Shown: piece by piece, positions 15,131 through 23,992 of the stretch
Position numbering within the stretch: the first letter of the stretch is position 1
Layout: each line of letters opens with the position of its first letter
From: Galactobacter sp052108535
GTDB taxonomy: Bacteria; Actinomycetota; Actinomycetes; Actinomycetales; Micrococcaceae
Assembly: GCA_052108535.1 (NCBI GenBank)
Contig: JBQDZM010000001.1
Coordinates: 167,634 to 231,633 of the forward strand
DNA length: 64,000 nt
Reading direction: 5' to 3'
The notes under the pieces: generated by a model
Told to the model about the DNA's origin: nothing
The model's database searches: none
Seen by the model: the letters and a program-made list of their open reading frames with translations, nothing else
Program-made: the position numbers and the translations under genes

Positions 15131-16870
15131 TCAGGCGCCGAAGGCGAAGTCCGCTCGCGGGATGGCCTCGAGGAGGTTGCGCGTGTACTCCTCGCGCGGA
15201 TTCTCGAAGACCTCATCGGTGCTGGCGGCCTCCACCACCTTGCCCTTACGCATCACGGTGACGTGGTCCGCCACCATGCGCACCACGGCCAAGTCGTGCG
15301 TGATGAACAGGTAGGTCAGGCCGAGTTCCTCCTGCAGCTGCGCCAGCAGGTCAAGGACCTGTCCCTGCACCAGGACGTCCAGCGCGGAGACGGCTTCGTC
15401 CAGCACCAGCACCTCTGGCTTCAGGGCCAGGGCTCGGGCGATAGCGATGCGCTGACGCTGGCCGCCGGAGAGTTCCCCGGGGTACCGGTTGGCGGTGGAG
15501 GCGGGCAGCGACACCTGCTCAAGCAGGTCCTTCACGGTCTGCAGTCGCGAGGCCTTGTCCCCCACCTTGTGCGTCACCAACGGCTCCGCGATGGAGGTGC
15601 CGATGGAACGCATGGGGTCCAGCGTGCCGTAGGGGTCCTGGAACACGGGCTGCACCCGCCGCCGGAACTCCAGCAGTCGGCGCTGCGGCCAGCTGCCCAC
15701 GTCGTGCCCGTCGAAGGTCATGGTGCCGGAGCTGATGTCCTCCAACTTCAGGAACATCTTGGCAATGGTGGACTTGCCGGAACCCGACTCGCCCACGATC
15801 GCCATGGTGCGCCCGCGCGGGATGTCGAAGCTGACGCCGTCAACCGCCTTGAAGGGGGTCTTGGTCAGTCCCTTCTCACGGATCTGGTAGATCTTCGTGA
15901 CGTCGGAGACCTTGATCAAGGACTCCGCCGGGGCAGCCGGCTCGTCGGCCGCGGCCAACGCGCGTTCCTCCACCAAGGTGGTGGCAATGCCCGACGGCGC
16001 GTCCGCGGCCTGGGTGCCCGTCTCCACCTGATGCTGGATCCGCTTGGAGGCCAGCGACGGTGCGGCGGCAACGAGTCGCTTGGTGTAGGGGTGCTGGGGA
16101 TCCGCCAGGATCTCCTTGGACTCCCCGTACTCCACGATCTGTCCCTTGTACATGACCACGAGTTTCTCGGCCCGCTCTGCGGCCAGACCGAGGTCGTGGG
16201 TGATGAACATGACCGAGGTGCCGTACTCCTCGGTGAGGGTGGCCAGGTGGTCCAGGATGACCCGCTGCACGGTGACGTCCAGGGCCGAGGTCGGCTCGTC
16301 TGCCACCAGCAGCTTGGGGCGTGCGGACATGCCGATGCCGATCAGCACGCGCTGACGCATACCGCCCGAGAACTGGTTGGGGTACTGCTTGAGCCGGGAT
16401 TCGGCGTCAGCCAGCCCGGCCTCCTGCAGCACCTCGATGGCGCGGGCCTTGGCGGCCTTGCCGCGCAGCTCGGAGTTGGCCTCGATGGTTTCCTTCACCT
16501 GGAAACCGATGTTCCACACCGGGTTCAGGTTGGACATGGGGTCCTGAGGGACGTAGCCGATCTCGCGGCCGCGGATCTTCTCCATCTGCTTGCGGCTCAG
16601 TTTGGTCAGGTCACGTCCGTTGAACAGGGCCTCACCACCGGACACCCGGCCGTTCTCCGCCAGCAGATCCAGGATCGCGGTGGCGGTGGTGGACTTGCCG
16701 GAACCGGACTCGCCCACGATGGCAATGGATTCGCCCTGGTAGAGGTCGAAGTTCACGCCCTTCACGGCATGGACGTCGCCACCGACGGTGGAGAACGTCA
16801 CCTGCAGGTCCTTGACCTGCAGCAGCGGCGTCTCTGCGGACGCGGGGGTGGGGGTAGCCGTTGAACTCAT
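15131..16870 (-). CDS. Oligopeptide ABC transporter, fused dual ATPase (OppD-OppF type), system 1
   Basis: The 579-residue protein carries two complete ABC domains in tandem. Domain 1 (about 15-260) has Walker A GESGSGKST and signature FSGGMRQR; domain 2 (about 320-565) has GESGSGKST and LSGGQRQR. Each ends with the oligopeptide/dipeptide C-terminal extension. A single chain thus replaces the separate OppD and OppF subunits, as is common in actinobacteria. Its ATG overlaps the stop of the permease gene (ATGA), so expression is coupled. It powers import by the two permeases upstream; the linker is acidic and Ala-rich. Confidence 0.9.
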   Translation of the reverse strand: MSSTATPTPASAETPLLQVKDLQVTFSTVGGDVHAVKGVNFDLYQGESIAIVGESGSGKSTTATAILDLLAENGRVSGGEALFNGRDLTKLSRKQMEKIRGREIGYVPQDPMSNLNPVWNIGFQVKETIEANSELRGKAAKARAIEVLQEAGLADAESRLKQYPNQFSGGMRQRVLIGIGMSARPKLLVADEPTSALDVTVQRVILDHLATLTEEYGTSVMFITHDLGLAAERAEKLVVMYKGQIVEYGESKEILADPQHPYTKRLVAAAPSLASKRIQHQVETGTQAADAPSGIATTLVEERALAAADEPAAPAESLIKVSDVTKIYQIREKGLTKTPFKAVDGVSFDIPRGRTMAIVGESGSGKSTIAKMFLKLEDISSGTMTFDGHDVGSWPQRRLLEFRRRVQPVFQDPYGTLDPMRSIGTSIAEPLVTHKVGDKASRLQTVKDLLEQVSLPASTANRYPGELSGGQRQRIAIARALALKPEVLVLDEAVSALDVLVQGQVLDLLAQLQEELGLTYLFITHDLAVVRMVADHVTVMRKGKVVEAASTDEVFENPREEYTRNLLEAIPRADFAFGA

Positions 16871-17820
16871 CGGCGGGTCCTCGCCTTCGGATCGAGCGCG
16901 TCGCGGACGATGTCGCCCAGCAACAGGAAGGACAGCACGGTGATGGCCAGTGCTGCGGACGGATAGACCAACAGCTGCGGTGACGTACGAATCTCCTGGC
17001 TGGCCGTGGAGATGTCAGCACCCCAGGAGATCGTGGAGTCGCCCAACCCGATGCCGAGGAAGGACAGCGTGGCCTCCGCCACGATGAACGTGCCAAGGGA
17101 CACGGTGGCGATGACGATGACCGGGGCCAGCGCGTTGGGCACCACGTGACGCAACAGCACCTTGCCCTTGGAGACGCCGAGCGCCACCGCGGACATCACG
17201 TAGTCGGCCTGCTTGGAGGTCAACACGGCGCCGCGCATGATGCGCGCCACCTGCGGCCAACCGAAGACCGCCAGCGTGAGGGCCAGTGTCATGACGTTGC
17301 GATCCCACGGGACCACGGACATGACGACCACTGCACCAAGCACCGAGGGGATCGCAAAGAAGATATCGCCGAGGCGGGACACCACGGAGTCCAGCCAGCC
17401 ACCGTAGTAACCGGCAATGGCGCCGATGATGCCGCCGATGACGGTCGCCATGATGGTGGCAAGCAAGCCGACCGTCACGGAGGTCCTGGTTCCGTAGACC
17501 ACCCGGGAGTAGATGTCGCAACCCTGGGCGTCGGTACCGAGCAGGTGACCGTTATCCCCCGGCATCTCCAGGGAATTGATCAGACGGCAAGGGGTCTGGA
17601 CCGGGTTGATGGTGGCGAACACCCCGGGAATCACCGCGATCAGCACGATGATGAAGATGAGCGCGAGGCAGACCCAGGTCAGCCACCGCTTGCGCATGGC
17701 CGTCCATGCGTCTCCCCAGACGCTGGAGGCCTTCTGCGACTCGTCCACCGCGTCCACTGCGGCGACAGGCGTCTCCTCGACGGGAGCGACATAGCGCTCG
17801 ATGTGACGATTACTTGGCAT
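16867..17820 (-). CDS. Oligopeptide ABC transporter permease (OppC/DppC type), system 1
   Basis: The 317-residue permease has a long cytoplasmic N-terminus, a first helix near residues 46-70, a periplasmic loop with GHLLGTDAQGCDIYSRV (the DppC signature region) and a five-helix core with the coupling motif near SAVALGVSKGKVLLRHVVPN. It overlaps both neighbours (4 and 11 bases), indicating a tightly coupled operon. It forms the channel with the OppB-type partner. Confidence 0.9.
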   Translation of the reverse strand: MPSNRHIERYVAPVEETPVAAVDAVDESQKASSVWGDAWTAMRKRWLTWVCLALIFIIVLIAVIPGVFATINPVQTPCRLINSLEMPGDNGHLLGTDAQGCDIYSRVVYGTRTSVTVGLLATIMATVIGGIIGAIAGYYGGWLDSVVSRLGDIFFAIPSVLGAVVVMSVVPWDRNVMTLALTLAVFGWPQVARIMRGAVLTSKQADYVMSAVALGVSKGKVLLRHVVPNALAPVIVIATVSLGTFIVAEATLSFLGIGLGDSTISWGADISTASQEIRTSPQLLVYPSAALAITVLSFLLLGDIVRDALDPKARTRR

Positions 17821-18739
17821 AACGGATCCTCGGGTCGAGCACTGCGTAGAGCAGATCCACGAGCAGGTTGGCGATCATGAAGATGATGACCATGACGGCC
17901 ACGAAGGCCACCACGGTGGGCCCTTCACCCTTCTGCACGGCCTGGAAGACCGTGCCGCCCACGCCGTGAATATTGAAGATGCCCTCGGTGACCACGGCGC
18001 CCACCATGAGCGAGCCCAGGTCGGTGCCCAAGAACGTCACCACGGGAATGAGGGAGTTGCGCAGGATGTGGACCCGCACCACGCGACCTCGTTTGAGGCC
18101 CTTGGCGGTCGCGGTCCGCACGAAGTCTGCTCCCATGTTCTCTGCCACGGAGGAGCGGGTGAGGCGCACGATGTTGGCGAAGGAGACCGAGGCCAGCACC
18201 AGGGCAGGCACGATCAGCTGAGCCCATGGCGCCTCCGGAGACACCGTGGTGGGGGCTATACCCCACTCGATTCCCAGGAAGTACTGCAGCAGGAAGCCGA
18301 TGACGAAGGTCGGAACCGAGATCAGCAACAGCGAGACCACCAGGGAGACGTTGTCGAAGATCTTGCCCTTGCGCAGCCCGGCGTAGAGGCCCACGGCGAT
18401 GCCGGCGATGCCTTCGAAGAGCAGGGCCAGGACGGCCAGGCGGGCGGTAATCGGGAAGGCCTCGGCCAGTTCAGCCGAGACCGGGCGACCGGAGTAGGTG
18501 GTGCCGAGGTCGCCGGTGAAGACGCCACCGATCCAGAGGATGTACTGGACCAGGACGGGCTTGTCGAGGTTGTAGTCGGCGCGGATCTGGTCGATCACGC
18601 CCTGGGCCGGCGGTCGATCGCCGAAGAGGGCCGCGATGGGATCGCCGGGGATGGCGAAGACCATCAGGTAGATCAGCAGGGTGGCCCCGAAGAAGACGGG
18701 GATCAGCTGCAGCAGGCGGCGCCCGATGTACCAAAGCAT
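17810..18739 (-). CDS. Oligopeptide ABC transporter permease (OppB/DppB type), system 1
   Basis: The 309-residue permease is of normal OppB length. The N-terminal MLWYIGRRLLQLIPVFFGATL is typical of the family and the coupling motif reads FVRTATAKGLKRGRVVRVH. Six transmembrane segments are expected. It is separated from the binding-protein gene by 168 bp that hold a strong hairpin, so it is probably expressed at a lower level by read-through. It overlaps the next permease by 11 bases. Confidence 0.9.
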   Translation of the reverse strand: MLWYIGRRLLQLIPVFFGATLLIYLMVFAIPGDPIAALFGDRPPAQGVIDQIRADYNLDKPVLVQYILWIGGVFTGDLGTTYSGRPVSAELAEAFPITARLAVLALLFEGIAGIAVGLYAGLRKGKIFDNVSLVVSLLLISVPTFVIGFLLQYFLGIEWGIAPTTVSPEAPWAQLIVPALVLASVSFANIVRLTRSSVAENMGADFVRTATAKGLKRGRVVRVHILRNSLIPVVTFLGTDLGSLMVGAVVTEGIFNIHGVGGTVFQAVQKGEGPTVVAFVAVMVIIFMIANLLVDLLYAVLDPRIRYAK

Positions 18740-18821
18740 CAGTGCCTCCTTGGCTCGGGGTTGGTCATGAATTCTCCAACGCTTGGACTGAGAGTCTGTG
18801 CGGTTTCTTGGTCTACACGCC

Positions 18822-18866
18822 CGTGGACGCCCGTGGCCTTAAGGTGAAAGGCCCCGGGCGTCCACG
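18822..18866 (-). terminator. Hairpin between the binding-protein gene and permease genes, system 1
   Basis: A perfect 12-bp stem (CGTGGACGCCCG at 18822-18833 with 18855-18866) is extended by an inner GGCCTT/AAGGCC pair. Placed between the binding-protein gene and oppB, it fits a partial terminator or mRNA-stabilising element that keeps binding protein in excess over permease. Confidence 0.7.
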
Positions 18867-18907
18867 CGCGGGTGGGAGGGCTCGTTAGAGCTGCTCCCGA
18901 GAGTAGA

Positions 18908-20584
18908 TCACTTGGTGATCTGGAAGTACAGCGGAACGGAGTTCCAGCCGACCTGGACGTTCTTGAGGTCCTTGCCCCAGACCGCCTCGACGTTCTGGTA
19001 CCACAGCGGGATGGCCGGCAGGTCCTTCAGCAGCACCTGCTGAGCCTCGGTGTACTTCTTGGTGGCCTCGTCGGAGTCCTTGGCGGCGCTACCCTCCTTG
19101 AGCAGGTTGTCGAACTCATCGGAGGAGTAGCGGCCGTAGTTGGAGCCTGCGCCGGTCTGGTAGAGCGGGGACAGGAAGTTGTCCACGCCCGGGTAGTCGG
19201 CCTGCCAACCGGAGCGGAAGGCGCCGGTCATCTTGTCGTTGGTCTCGTCGTCCAACAGCTGCTTGAAGGCCGGGTAGGCCTTGCCCTCAGCCTTGATGCC
19301 CAAGGTGTCCTTCAGGCCTTCGGAGACGGCGGTGACCCACGGCTTGTGGTCGGCGTCGGCGTTGTAGGCGATGGTGAAGGTGTCGTCGTACTTGGAGATC
19401 TTGTCAGCCTTGGCCCACAGATCCTTGGCCTTCTCGGGATCGTAGGAGAGGACCTCGTTGCCCTCCAGCTTTGCGCCCCACTCGTCCCAGCCGGAGAGCA
19501 CCGGTGAGGAGAAGTCCTTGGCGGGGGTACGCGTGCCGTAGAAGATCTTCTCGGTGATGGTGTCGCGGTCGATGGCGTAGGAGAGTGCCTGGCGACGCAG
19601 CTTGCCCTCTTCGTCGTTACCGAAGTGGTCCAGGTACTGCGGAATGGTGAAGGACCGGAACAGCGCGGAAGCCTGGTTGGTGCGCTGGTCGCCGAAGTCC
19701 TGCTCGTAGGTCTGGAACGCGGCGTTGGGGATCTGGTCCAGGACGTCCAGGTTGCCGGACTGAGCGTCGGCGTAGGCGGTGTCCAGCTTGGTGTAGAACG
19801 TGATGTCGATGCCGCCGTTCTGCGCCACCTTGGGACCGTCGTAGGAGTCGTTCTTGACGAGCTTGATGCCCTTGTTGTGGGTCCAGGCGTCAGCGGTGGC
19901 CAGCTTGTAGGAGCCGTTACCGACCGGGGACTCGCCGAAGGCCTTCATGTCCTTGAAGGCGGATTCCGGGAGCGGCACAAAGGCGGAGTAGCCCACGCGC
20001 AGCTGGAAGTCGGCCTCGGGGTTGATCAGCGACACGGTGAACTCGGTGTCGGAGACCTTCTTCAGGCCGGAGAGCTCGTCGACGTTCTTCTCTGCCGAGT
20101 AGCCCTTGATGTTCTCGAAGAAGTAGGAGCCGCCCTGTGCGTTCTTCAGGTTGGCGCCGTAGTTCCAGGCCTTGATGTAGCTGTCCGCGGTCACGGGAGT
20201 GCCGTCGGAGAACTTGGCGCCCTCCTTGAGCTTCACGGTCCAGACGGTGTTGTCCTCGTTGGCTTCCATGGACTCTGCCTGGTCCATCTGGACCTCGCCG
20301 TCCGCCTTGAAGGAGGTCAGGCCGGAGAAGAGCAGGTCGATGATCTTGCCGCCACCCACCTCGGTGGTGTTGGTGGGGATCAGCGGCATCTGGGGCTCGG
20401 TGCCGTTGGTGGAGATGGTCTCCGTGGTGGCCTTGGCGTTGGCGTCGACGGTGGCGTCGCCACCCACGCCCTTGGCCTCGGACTTCTTGGAGCCGGAGTC
20501 CGAGTCGCCGCCGCAGGCGGTCAGGGCCAGAGCAGAGGCCGCAATGATGGACAGGGCGCCCAGCGCCTTGCGATTCTTCAACAC
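18908..20584 (-). CDS. Peptide-binding lipoprotein (SBP family 5), system 1
   Basis: The 558-residue extracytoplasmic binding protein has a lipoprotein signal (ALALTACGG, Cys about residue 24), a Ser/Lys linker and the family-5 fold. Family landmarks include a conserved region around PVTADSYIKAWNYGAN and the late YPGVDNFLSPLYQTGAG. The product captures oligopeptides for system 1. The start is a GTG at 20584 with GGGAGGA upstream. The gene is first of its operon with its own promoter region. The exact ligand cannot be deduced. Confidence 0.9.
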   Translation of the reverse strand: MLKNRKALGALSIIAASALALTACGGDSDSGSKKSEAKGVGGDATVDANAKATTETISTNGTEPQMPLIPTNTTEVGGGKIIDLLFSGLTSFKADGEVQMDQAESMEANEDNTVWTVKLKEGAKFSDGTPVTADSYIKAWNYGANLKNAQGGSYFFENIKGYSAEKNVDELSGLKKVSDTEFTVSLINPEADFQLRVGYSAFVPLPESAFKDMKAFGESPVGNGSYKLATADAWTHNKGIKLVKNDSYDGPKVAQNGGIDITFYTKLDTAYADAQSGNLDVLDQIPNAAFQTYEQDFGDQRTNQASALFRSFTIPQYLDHFGNDEEGKLRRQALSYAIDRDTITEKIFYGTRTPAKDFSSPVLSGWDEWGAKLEGNEVLSYDPEKAKDLWAKADKISKYDDTFTIAYNADADHKPWVTAVSEGLKDTLGIKAEGKAYPAFKQLLDDETNDKMTGAFRSGWQADYPGVDNFLSPLYQTGAGSNYGRYSSDEFDNLLKEGSAAKDSDEATKKYTEAQQVLLKDLPAIPLWYQNVEAVWGKDLKNVQVGWNSVPLYFQITK

Positions 20585-21007
20585 GTGGTTTGTCCTCCCG
20601 TGTTCGGGTGAAAGAGGATGTTGCGTGGTTCCTGGGCGGGCCAGGAAGCGCGTCTACAAGTCACTTAGTTTACTCGCCTTCCCCCGGGTTGTGCACAGTT
20701 CCCACTCATCGGATCGCTGAGCTGAGGGCAGTGTGGCTAGGCCTTGCGGGAAACTCAACGAACCAGTCAACATGACGTGTGCGCTGATGCCCGACGGCGG
20801 GTGACCGGGTCGGTCTCGCAGCGTCTCGATCCGCGCGATTCCGGGCCAGTTGTGAGCGCGGCGCGCCCACCCGGGCCGCGCCCGTCGGGCCCTTTTCATG
20901 ACTCACGAGGGGCGGCGAATCCTCTGTAGTCCACGGTTTTGGTTACACCCAAATACGTGAATCTCAAGCGAATCTTTCACAGTTGAGTTTCATCTACCCG
21001 AAACACG
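20585..21007. other. Non-coding region upstream of binding-protein gene 1
   Basis: No gene is supported here. It holds the promoter and leader of the first peptide-binding protein. On the minus strand TAAACT (around 20670-20675) could be a -10 box. It also contains TGCCCGACGGCGGGTG near 20788, a 16-mer that recurs near 52,836, and TCTTTCACAGTTGA near 20,973, which nearly recurs upstream of the second binding-protein gene near 27,651. Short in-frame stretches show no recognisable protein. Confidence 0.5.
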
Positions 21008-21044
21008 AGGGAGGGCAGGACGCGTTCTGCGTCCTGCCCTCCCT
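21008..21044 (-). terminator. Terminator of the second peptide transporter operon
   Basis: A perfect 16-bp stem (AGGGAGGGCAGGACGC at 21008-21023 with 21029-21044) with a 5-nt loop GTTCT lies just past the end of the dual ATPase gene of system 2. Confidence 0.85.
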
Positions 21045-21071
21045 GCGGTCCAACGACCTGACGACTCCGGC

Positions 21072-22784
21072 TCAGAGCTGGTGACGGGCCTCCCGCCGAG
21101 TGCGCTGGGCCTCCGGATCCGGAACCGGCGCGGCAGCCAGCAGCTCCTTGGTGTAATCCGCGACCGGGAAGTGCAACACCCGGTCAGCCGGGCCCTGTTC
21201 CACGACCTGCCCCTTCTTCATGACCACCACGTCGTCGGCCAGGTGATCCACCACGGCCAAGTCATGGGACACGAAGAGGCAGGCAAAACCGTACTGCTCC
21301 TGCAGCTCCTTGAGCATGTCAAGCACCACGGCCTGCACCGAAACGTCCAAGGCCGACGTGGGCTCGTCCGCCACCAGCAAGGACGGGTCGAGCGCGAGTG
21401 CCCGGGCGATGCCGACACGCTGCTTCTGACCGCCGGAGAGCTCGTGGGGGTAACGGTTGATGGTGTCACCCGGCAGCTTCACCGCATCGATGAGTTCGGC
21501 AGCGCGCTTGCGACGTGAGGCCTTGTCACCGATCTTGTGCACCACCAACGGCTCCATGATGCACTCGCCGATGGGGAAACGCGGATCCAACGAGGCCGCC
21601 GGGTCCTGGAAGACCACGCCGATCTTGCGGCGCTCGGCTCGTGCCGCCTTACCCCGCAGCTTGGTGAGGTCCTTGCCCTCCACCCGGATCTCTCCGGATG
21701 CGGTGGGCAGGAGGCCGAGGGCCGCCTTGGCCACGGTGGATTTACCGGAACCCGACTCCCCCACCAACGCGGTGGTACGGCGTTTGAGCACATCGAAGCT
21801 GATGCCCTCCGCAGCACGGAACACCCCGCCGCGGACCTTGTACTCGATCGCGACGTCCTTCACGGAGAGCACGAGGTCGGCCCGTGCCGCTGCCTCCTGT
21901 GCCTGCCGTTCGATCTCCGCGACCTCGGACGTTGAGCCCTCCTCGGTCACAGCAACGTCGGTCAGGCGCGGCACGGCGGCCAGCAATTTCTGGGTGTAGG
22001 GGTGCTGAGGCGAACCGAGGATCTGAGCAACGCTTCCCTGTTCAACCAACTCGCCCATGAACATCACCGAGACGCGGTCCGCCAGGTCTGCGACCACGCC
22101 CATGTTGTGGGTGATGAGCAGGATTCCCACACCGACGTCGTCCTTGAGCCTGCGCAGCAGGTCGAGGATTTCGGCCTGGACGGTCACGTCGAGCGCGGTG
22201 GTGGGTTCGTCGGCGATGATCACCTTGGGATCACAGGTCAAGGCCATGGCGATGACGATGCGCTGCCGCTGACCACCGGAGAACTGGTGAGGATACTGCT
22301 TGATGCGTTTCTTGGCGTCGGGGATGCCCACCAGTTCCAAGAGGTGCACCGCACGGTCGATGGCCTCTTGCCCGTAGGCGAGGTTGTGCACCTCGAGCGC
22401 CTCGGTCATCTGGCGTTCTACCGTCAACACGGGGTTCAGCGCCGTCATGGGCTCCTGGAAGACCATGGCGAGCTCGGTGGCACGCAGTGCCCGCATCTTG
22501 TCCTGGGGCAGGCCCACGACCTCGGTGCCGGTGACCTTGACGGATCCGGTCACCTCCGCGGTACCGGGCAGCAGCCCCATGGCGGACATCGAGGTCACGG
22601 ACTTACCGGACCCGGATTCACCCACCAGTGCCACGACCTCACCGGCGTGGACCTGCAAGGACAGGCCCTTGACGGCGTGGACGGTGCGGGAGGCCCCAAC
22701 GAAGTCCACCTTCAGGTCGTCGAAGGAGAGCACCACCTCACCGGCCGCATTGCGGCGGACGGGTTGCGTCGGTGTCGTTGTCAT
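21072..22784 (-). CDS. Oligopeptide ABC transporter, fused dual ATPase, system 2
   Basis: The 570-residue tandem ATPase has the same layout as that of system 1: domain 1 with Walker A GESGSGKSV and signature FSGGQRQR, domain 2 with GESGSGKST and LSGGQKQR. Note Val in place of Thr after the Walker A Ser in domain 1, a substitution also seen in OppD proteins. It overlaps the upstream permease by 4 bases (ATGA). It probably powers the permeases at 22.8-25.5 kb. The paralogy with system 1 suggests an old duplication. Confidence 0.9.
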   Translation of the reverse strand: MTTTPTQPVRRNAAGEVVLSFDDLKVDFVGASRTVHAVKGLSLQVHAGEVVALVGESGSGKSVTSMSAMGLLPGTAEVTGSVKVTGTEVVGLPQDKMRALRATELAMVFQEPMTALNPVLTVERQMTEALEVHNLAYGQEAIDRAVHLLELVGIPDAKKRIKQYPHQFSGGQRQRIVIAMALTCDPKVIIADEPTTALDVTVQAEILDLLRRLKDDVGVGILLITHNMGVVADLADRVSVMFMGELVEQGSVAQILGSPQHPYTQKLLAAVPRLTDVAVTEEGSTSEVAEIERQAQEAAARADLVLSVKDVAIEYKVRGGVFRAAEGISFDVLKRRTTALVGESGSGKSTVAKAALGLLPTASGEIRVEGKDLTKLRGKAARAERRKIGVVFQDPAASLDPRFPIGECIMEPLVVHKIGDKASRRKRAAELIDAVKLPGDTINRYPHELSGGQKQRVGIARALALDPSLLVADEPTSALDVSVQAVVLDMLKELQEQYGFACLFVSHDLAVVDHLADDVVVMKKGQVVEQGPADRVLHFPVADYTKELLAAAPVPDPEAQRTRREARHQL

Positions 22785-23968
22785 TTCGTCTCTCCTCCCG
22801 GGTTCAGTCCTGATCCGTTGTCTCCGCCGCTGTCATCCGCCATCGGGATATTCGACAGTGGCGAGGTTCCGGCGCTTTGGCCTCCTGCGGCGTTGGCTGC
22901 GTCGGCCGTGCCGGACGGTGCCGAAGGGGCAACGTCCACGCGTCCGAACTTGAAGATCCGGCGCCGCCTGACGCTGGCCTGCCTCGGGTCGAAGGCGTCA
23001 CGCAGGCCGTCACCGATGAAGTTCACCGTGAGGGCGATGAGCAGGATCATCAGGCCCGGCCACCAGAACAGCCACGGGCGGGTGGTGAAGGAGTTCTGGT
23101 AGTTGGAGATCAGCAGACCGAGTGAGGCGTTGGGGTCGCGCACGCCGTAGCCCAGGAAGGACAGCGACGTCTCCAACAGCACCGCGGCCGCAATGGCCAA
23201 GGTGGCGTTGACCAGCACCGTGCCGATGGTGTTCGGGATGAGGTGCTTGAACACGATCCTCGAGGTGCCAGCACCCATGGCCCGGGCGGCGTCCACGTAC
23301 TCGCGCTCGCGCAGCGAGAGCACCTGGGAACGAACCAGACGGGCCAGACCCTGCCAGGACACAGCACCCAGCAGCAGGCCAAGGAACCACGGCGAGTTCA
23401 ACGCCTCGCCGGCGATCTTGCCGACGATGGCTGCGATGAGCAGCAGCGGGACCACGAAGAAGATGTCGGTGATGCGCATCAGGATGGAATCCACCCAGCC
23501 GCGGAAGTAACCGGCCACGGCACCGATGATGGTGCCGAGCACCGTACCGACGATGCCTACCAGGAAGGCGATGACGAGCGAGGCGCGCATGCCCTGCATG
23601 GTGAGGGCGAAGTAGTCGCGGCCCAGGTTGTCCTGACCGAACCAGTGCTGGGCCGAGGGTGCACCGCCGTTAATGGGGGTGGTGGTCTCATTCCAGGCAT
23701 AGGGCCACCAGCCGGGGATGGGGCCGATGCCGATCGCGGTGACGGAGATCAGCACCGCCAGGATCAGGATGACAGCCGAGATCATGGCCGGCTTGTGCCG
23801 CAGGAATCGCTTCCAGACCAGGCTGGCCTGCGACTGTGATTCGTCGGCTGAGGCGGCGAGCTTGGCGTCCTCGACCTCGGCGAGCGACACGATCTGTTCC
23901 GGATCTGAGCTCGCCACCAGGGGCTGCTCGTCACGGGATGAATTGGGGTCCATGTGCTTGGGACTCAT
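22781..23968 (-). CDS. Oligopeptide ABC transporter permease (OppC type), system 2
   Basis: The 395-residue permease has a long acidic N-terminal tail, a first helix near residues 55-75, then the OppC loop SAQHWFGQDNLGRDYFALTMQG and the permease core with AARAMGAGTSRIVFKHLIPN. The C-terminus carries an unusual 60-residue cytoplasmic extension rich in Gly/Ala/Ser/Asp. I start at ATG 23968 because AAGGA lies 5 nt upstream; a GTG at 23980 overlaps that site. Same operon as its neighbours. Confidence 0.9.
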   Translation of the reverse strand: MSPKHMDPNSSRDEQPLVASSDPEQIVSLAEVEDAKLAASADESQSQASLVWKRFLRHKPAMISAVILILAVLISVTAIGIGPIPGWWPYAWNETTTPINGGAPSAQHWFGQDNLGRDYFALTMQGMRASLVIAFLVGIVGTVLGTIIGAVAGYFRGWVDSILMRITDIFFVVPLLLIAAIVGKIAGEALNSPWFLGLLLGAVSWQGLARLVRSQVLSLREREYVDAARAMGAGTSRIVFKHLIPNTIGTVLVNATLAIAAAVLLETSLSFLGYGVRDPNASLGLLISNYQNSFTTRPWLFWWPGLMILLIALTVNFIGDGLRDAFDPRQASVRRRRIFKFGRVDVAPSAPSGTADAANAAGGQSAGTSPLSNIPMADDSGGDNGSGLNPGGETK

Positions 23969-23992
23969 GTTTTCCTTCACGCTCCTGTGATT